Under the pieces are notes generated by a model that saw nothing but the letters and a program-made list of their open reading frames with translations, searched no databases and was not told the origin of the DNA. Position numbers and translations under genes: made by a program. From positions 124,001-188,000 of the forward strand of contig BDSI01000063.1 in the NCBI GenBank assembly GCA_003117195.1: 64,000 bases of DNA. The letters run 5' to 3'. Below are positions 59,819 through 64,000 of the stretch, in pieces. Numbering within the stretch: position 1 is the first letter of the stretch; each line of letters begins with the position of its first letter. Origin of the DNA: Eudorina sp. 2006-703-Eu-15. Taxonomy: Eukaryota; Chlorophyta; Chlorophyceae; Chlamydomonadales; Volvocaceae.

Positions 59819-62237
59819 TCAGTACTTGAGGGGCGCCGGCATGGGCCACACCTGCTCGCTCTCCAGGTCCACGTTGACGGGCGCGTCGAAGATGTCCAGG
59901 TACTCGGCCACCGTGGGGGCGTCCTGGGGACGTAGGTACACAGAGGGGCCCGGGCCGGTTGGGAGGTGAGCCCCACCGGCAGTGCCGCATACACCGCTCC
60001 GCACACCTCCCCGCACACCGCTCCGCACGCGCTGCGGCTGTGGTGGCCGCCCCTGGGTCTGGTCTGGGGCTTCAGCCGCTTGGGCTCCACGTCGTTGCTG
60101 GTGCGGCTCGCAGCGCGCTTTTCCACCCAGGTGCCACCATACACAGAAACAGAAGCTGGTGGGGAAGCTTTGGCTGTCACCGATGACCGGCGGGGTCCAC
60201 TGCCAACATCCATAAATAACAAAAGAAGCCGTACCATGACAATTTCGCAAGGTAAAACAGCAGGAGGGTATGCTGCGGGTGGCCACGTGGTGGCCACGTG
60301 TCCGGCCGAGGCGCAAGCGGCCATTGCGCTGCGCACCGCACGGTTCGGCCGCCGCCTGACCCACCTCCGTGGGCGTCAGTGACAGCACCACCTCCTGCGC
60401 GGGGACCTCGTCGAACGACGACTCCACCGAGCTCAGCTTGCGCCGCGACTCGGACTGCAGCAGGACGGCGGAGGGAGGCACCGGGCAGTCACCTCAATGA
60501 ACCGACAGGAAGCAGACAGAGCCGTCCACCTTCCACCAACACCTTCGGTTTCAGGCATTACGGGGACACGCATGGAAGCACCAGGCTGTTGCCGCTGGCA
60601 TGGGAGCGCACGACGACCCGGGAAGCACGAGCGGCGTTAAGGGCGGCATGAAGGGCGTTTGGTACCCAGCTACCTACGTCTTGCGGCGATGTGAGCTCCG
60701 GCCCGGCCTTCCGGAGGAAAGCGTTGATGTTTGACGCGGACTTGACGGCCCTGGGGAGACAGTCGGGGCAGGGCGCGGGTGGAGCAGAGAGAGTCCCCGG
60801 CACAGGGCGCAGTCAGGGGTGCGGTGGCCATGGACCGGTGACAATGCGCACGCAGTCAGCAAGTCCAGGAGCCGCACCAAGTCAACGCCCCCCGCACGGC
60901 AGGACGACCACGCTTCCTCACCAGCCACATCCAGATGTGTGTCGGATCTGGTGCAGCGCCCAACGCCCCAAAGCACCTCCGTGCCCCCCCCTGCTGGTCC
61001 CGGACTGGTCTCGGGGTCGGCTGCCGTAATCCGCATACCCGGCTGCACTCCCAGTCCCGGGAGAGAGAGAGAGAGAGGAGGCCGCCAGCTCCAAGCGCCT
61101 AACACAGAACTTCAAGTGACGACTGCACTTCCTCCGGTGGCACCCTTCCCTTCCCCCCGACGTAGCCCGCCATCATCCGCATGACCCCACCAGCAACAAC
61201 ATCACCACCCCGACCTCCACCCCCACGACGCACCCGAATGTGTCCAGCGGGTCCATCGCCTCCACCGAGCTGGAGGACTGCAGGAAGGCCGCGTACCAGG
61301 CGTTGAAGTATCGCCCGGGCACATCCTCGCAGCTGGAAACCACCTGGTAACGGAGCGAAACCGGACGTGGCAGGTGAAACTTGAATCGTCAACCAAAAGC
61401 CCTGCAGTAGTGTACTCGTGAGGACAGGCGGGCGGCCGGGCGCGATGAAGCAGATCAAGTGGCAGCAGGTGGCGCGATGCAAGACCGCTAGCCCGGACGG
61501 ATAAAGCCCGACAATGTGGGTGGCCAATGCATCCAGCTGGACTCGCCCAAGGGGCCGCCCGAGCGCCGGGACTCGGTGGTGCGCCGCACAGACTCACCCG
61601 TGTTTCATGTAGGCGTAATTCCGACCCGTGGGTCAGGACTTCTCGGAGCACGCTCATGAGCTGAGGTGTTTTCCCCTGAAGGAGGGATTTAGTTGCCGCT
61701 TAGGGGCGTGTTCCAACGCTTTGAGCCAGCGCACGAGGCGCAGGATGGCGCCCTGGGGTCCGTACCTCGATGACGTGGATGTAACAGAGCGGGTAGACCA
61801 GCAAGAACCCGGTGATCTCTCCATCTTGCCCGTGCTTTTCGATGATGCGTGCGAGTTGCTCTGCGGTGCAGTGATTGGGGGGTGGGGGTGGGGTGTCAAA
61901 ACGCGCGAAACGACGCCGGTGATGTACCCGGAGAGTTACCCAACTTACTTCGAACCGCAGCCCCAAACCCCGCCCGCCCGCCCACTTACGTCGAATGCTT
62001 TCCATGGAGTTATGACGCTGCGTCATTCGCGCCACGTACACGATCCGAGTGATGAGGACACTCTGCAACGCGAGGACTTCAGGTCAGGAGGATGACCCGA
62101 TGTCTCAAACCCTGGAACTGTGGTTGGAATTCGACACACGTACTCACTTTGCCGGCTTTTGCAACCTTATTTAATATGACATCAAGGAGAGAGTCACGGG
62201 GGCCTGCCTCCAGCTGGTTGCGTAACGTGTCCGCCAT
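59819..62237 (-). CDS. TEX47: TEX47-like BLUF-fold protein, probably ciliary
   Basis: Eight exons join in phase: 62237-62148, 62062-61990, 61860-61766, 61675-61598, 61343-61234, 60750-60678, 60454-60365 and 59923-59819, giving 237 residues, close to animal TEX47. The core has the BLUF layout: strand 1 VLITRIVYVARMT, helix QQLARIIEKHG, then ITGFLLVYPLCYIHVIEGK, a helix MSVLREVLTH, and RLHETRVVSSCEDVPGRYFN followed by AWYAAFLQ. In light-sensing BLUF domains a Gln in the strand before LEG and an Asn in the preceding helix contact the flavin. Here the Gln position is His83 and the Asn is missing, so flavin photochemistry is unlikely. TEX47 proteins are testis/sperm-tail proteins in animals, which with IFT22 nearby suggests an axonemal role; that is inference. 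The end, EYLDIFDAPVNVDLESEQVW, is distinct. Confidence 0.78.
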
Positions 62238-63508
62238 TCCACTGATATCCCAACGTAAATACCTCAGCAAGTAACAGCTCCTTGTTGGAGGAGCAACCGC
62301 TCCCAATCAAGTCAAAAAAGGTAATGTGGTAATATCCAGTGCGAAACGTTGCCTGAACGAGTTAAGCTACGTAAACTGAAGATGAGGAATGTGCAATAGA
62401 CTCCGGTGCGAGCAGCGATCGCCTCGTGTCGAAGCTTCTAAGGACGTCCTTGTCTGCTTCAACAGTAAGAACCAAGACCGTCCATCTGTGCTACAAATTT
62501 TTTCATGTTTAGCTAAACGAGATATTGAATGTGATGTAATGCTACCGAGCAGAGACTCTCATAAATGTAGATGGACGTGATTGAAATCTAACGGAATACA
62601 AACATCGCAGAAGGGTGTAATAGTGTAGCTTTTGATCACAAACGGTTGCAACCTCGCGACAGCGCGAAGCAAATTAGATGATGATTAATTCGGGCACGTG
62701 CGTTGTAAGTTGGGAACCGTCAACCGCTTAGCGACTCCGCTGTTGCGCTGTACGCTCCACCGTCGGTAACACTGTATTTGGCTATATACAAACATCAACT
62801 TTCCATTTCGGGGAGGTCTTACTGTCTGCATGGTACGTATGACTCTATGACATCAACACGTTTGTACGTTGTACGCGGGCGCGAGGTTCGAGGCCGGCTC
62901 CCATATTCCATTCTTCGACACAGAATCGTCTGAAGCTTTGACACCGCTGCCGCAGGTTGCAGTCTCTGCTTTTGCCCATCATTTAGCGCCGTACTCGGCC
63001 ATTTGAGGCTCCTCGTCCAAAGCTGCAGACATGTAAGCCTCTCATGTAAGCAAGCGATGCACCGATAAGCTTTGAGGATAGCTCAGGCCGCGACATTGAC
63101 CATTGCCAGGGTGCCAATCGACCGGTAGCTCCTACTGCCACCGTCGCCGCGGTGTCCGCATCTTTGACGTGCACTTGACACGAGAAGAAGTAAGTAGGCC
63201 TTTGCATGACGGGGCTTCTGGCCTGTGGGCGGCCCGATAGCGGGTCCAGAACCAGAAAGCCTGGGTCACCGCATTTGCGCACCAGCTCAAGCCTGCTCAA
63301 GCCCGCGCAGGGAAAGCAACAGCCGTTGCTTTTGCAACTCGCTGCAGTCCACTGTCTGAATATTTTACGCTGCTGGCATCTTCATCGTCTCCTAGCGAAC
63401 GCGACTGACACATAAGAAGCAAAGACCCACGGGTCACTAATCGCACCGCCTGTTTGATCTGCCGACTGGGCCTGCACGCAAACCCGCCGTGGGATGCCAC
63501 ACGCAGAC
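62238..63508. other. Intergenic: AT-richer region with an uncertain minus-strand frame
   Basis: About 1.3 kb. The stretch 62330-62900 is AT-rich and shows no coding signal. On the minus strand 62983-63300 is open and reads plausibly (LELVRKCGDPGFLVLDPLSG), but I find no acceptable splice partners or family, so no gene is called. Confidence 0.35.
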
Positions 63509-64000
63509 ATGAAGCGGGGGAGAGACGGGTGCGATGACATCGAGGGTGCTGAGTCGGAAGGAGCTGAGGCGGCGCACCCAGAGGCGCGTAGGCCGCGACA
63601 CGCGGCCGGCACCGACCCGGCTCCGCAGGACAACCCGGCCGGCGCCGGTCCCAGCACGCCAGCTGCTGCCAGCGACCACCCCGCCCAACCACACGACAGT
63701 ACGGAATCATTACGGCCGCGACCGCCGGCGGTAGCGGACGGACAAAGTCGGGGCCACGGCGCCGGCGCTGAAGGGGGGGCGTCGTCGCCGCAAGTCTTCG
63801 GCTTGGTGCTCCAATACAAGATTCCCGGACGTCTGATGGCGCGGGGTGCCAATCTCCTCAGCGTTGTGCTACGGACAGAACCCGCGCTGCTGTTAGGTGT
63901 GCCCACACTGGACTGCGCCGTCCGTATGTACGTTCAAGATGGGCGCGGCGAACGCGAGCACACCGCCCGGCTGCAGACTAACCGGGTTGACGGTGTGCAC
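63509..64000 (+). CDS. N-terminal part of an unidentified gene, cut by the right edge
   Basis: From the ATG at 63509 the frame stays open for 164 codons to the end of the window. It begins MKRGRDGCDDIEGAESEGAE, followed by a disordered Pro/Ala/His-rich stretch. From about residue 95 it becomes ordered-looking: SSPQVFGLVLQYKIPGRLMA, RGANLLSVVLRTEPALLLGV, PTLDCAVRMYVQDGRGERE. An intron could begin anywhere in this stretch. I do not recognise the family. Confidence 0.5.
   Translation, partial: MKRGRDGCDDIEGAESEGAEAAHPEARRPRHAAGTDPAPQDNPAGAGPSTPAAASDHPAQPHDSTESLRPRPPAVADGQSRGHGAGAEGGASSPQVFGLVLQYKIPGRLMARGANLLSVVLRTEPALLLGVPTLDCAVRMYVQDGRGEREHTARLQTNRVDGVH

Overview
This window looks like nuclear DNA of a green alga of the Chlamydomonas/Volvox group. 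It is GC-rich. The genes carry many short GT-AG introns with phase-consistent joins. Proteins contain long Ala, Pro, Gln and Gly runs. TGTAA, the poly(A) signal known from these algae, follows several stops. The gene content fits a ciliated alga with a chloroplast: IFT22, a Tic20-family import protein, a plastid fibrillin, and a cytochrome-b5 front-end desaturase resembling the MGDG delta-4 desaturase of Chlamydomonas. There are no operons, phage genes, CRISPR arrays or recognisable RNA genes.

Layout. 0.3-2.7 kb (-): poly(A)-binding protein, cut by the left edge. 3.4-4.6 kb (+): remnant of a LINE reverse-transcriptase ORF. 6.1-7.8 kb (-): ribosomal protein S2. 8.6-9.8 kb (-): IFT22. 10.0-10.6 kb (+): Tic20-like protein, sharing a short divergent promoter with IFT22. 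11.6-21.1 kb (-): a giant low-complexity protein, probably with downstream exons ending in a small winged-helix-like module. 21.7-26.5 kb (+): an acidic, Pro/Gln-rich orphan with a helical tail. 27.3-28.0 kb (-): a SELENOF/Sep15-like ER protein without its redox motif. 29.5-30.9 kb (-): PAP/fibrillin. 31.1-37.0 kb (-): a large protein with an N-terminal coiled coil, SUMO- and PCNA-interaction-like motifs and a C-terminal propeller-like region. 37.4-37.8 kb (+): TMEM234 family. 37.8-46.7 kb (+): TTI1. 48.3-50.9 kb (-): SAM-domain plus coiled-coil orphan. 51.6-55.0 kb (+): the desaturase. 56.7-58.6 kb (+): proteasome assembly chaperone 1. 59.8-62.2 kb (-): a TEX47-like BLUF-fold protein. From 63.5 kb (+): the start of an orphan gene that runs off the right edge.

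These are independent single-gene loci: translation (PABP, RPS2), cilia (IFT22, probably the TEX47-like protein), plastid biology (Tic20, fibrillin, desaturase), ER quality control (SELENOF-like), PIKK chaperoning (TTI1) and proteasome assembly (PAC1). No single pathway links them. The gene models were assembled by hand from splice sites and reading phase. Exon joins whose phases agree are marked as such. Family assignments rest on recognised motifs and not on a database search.
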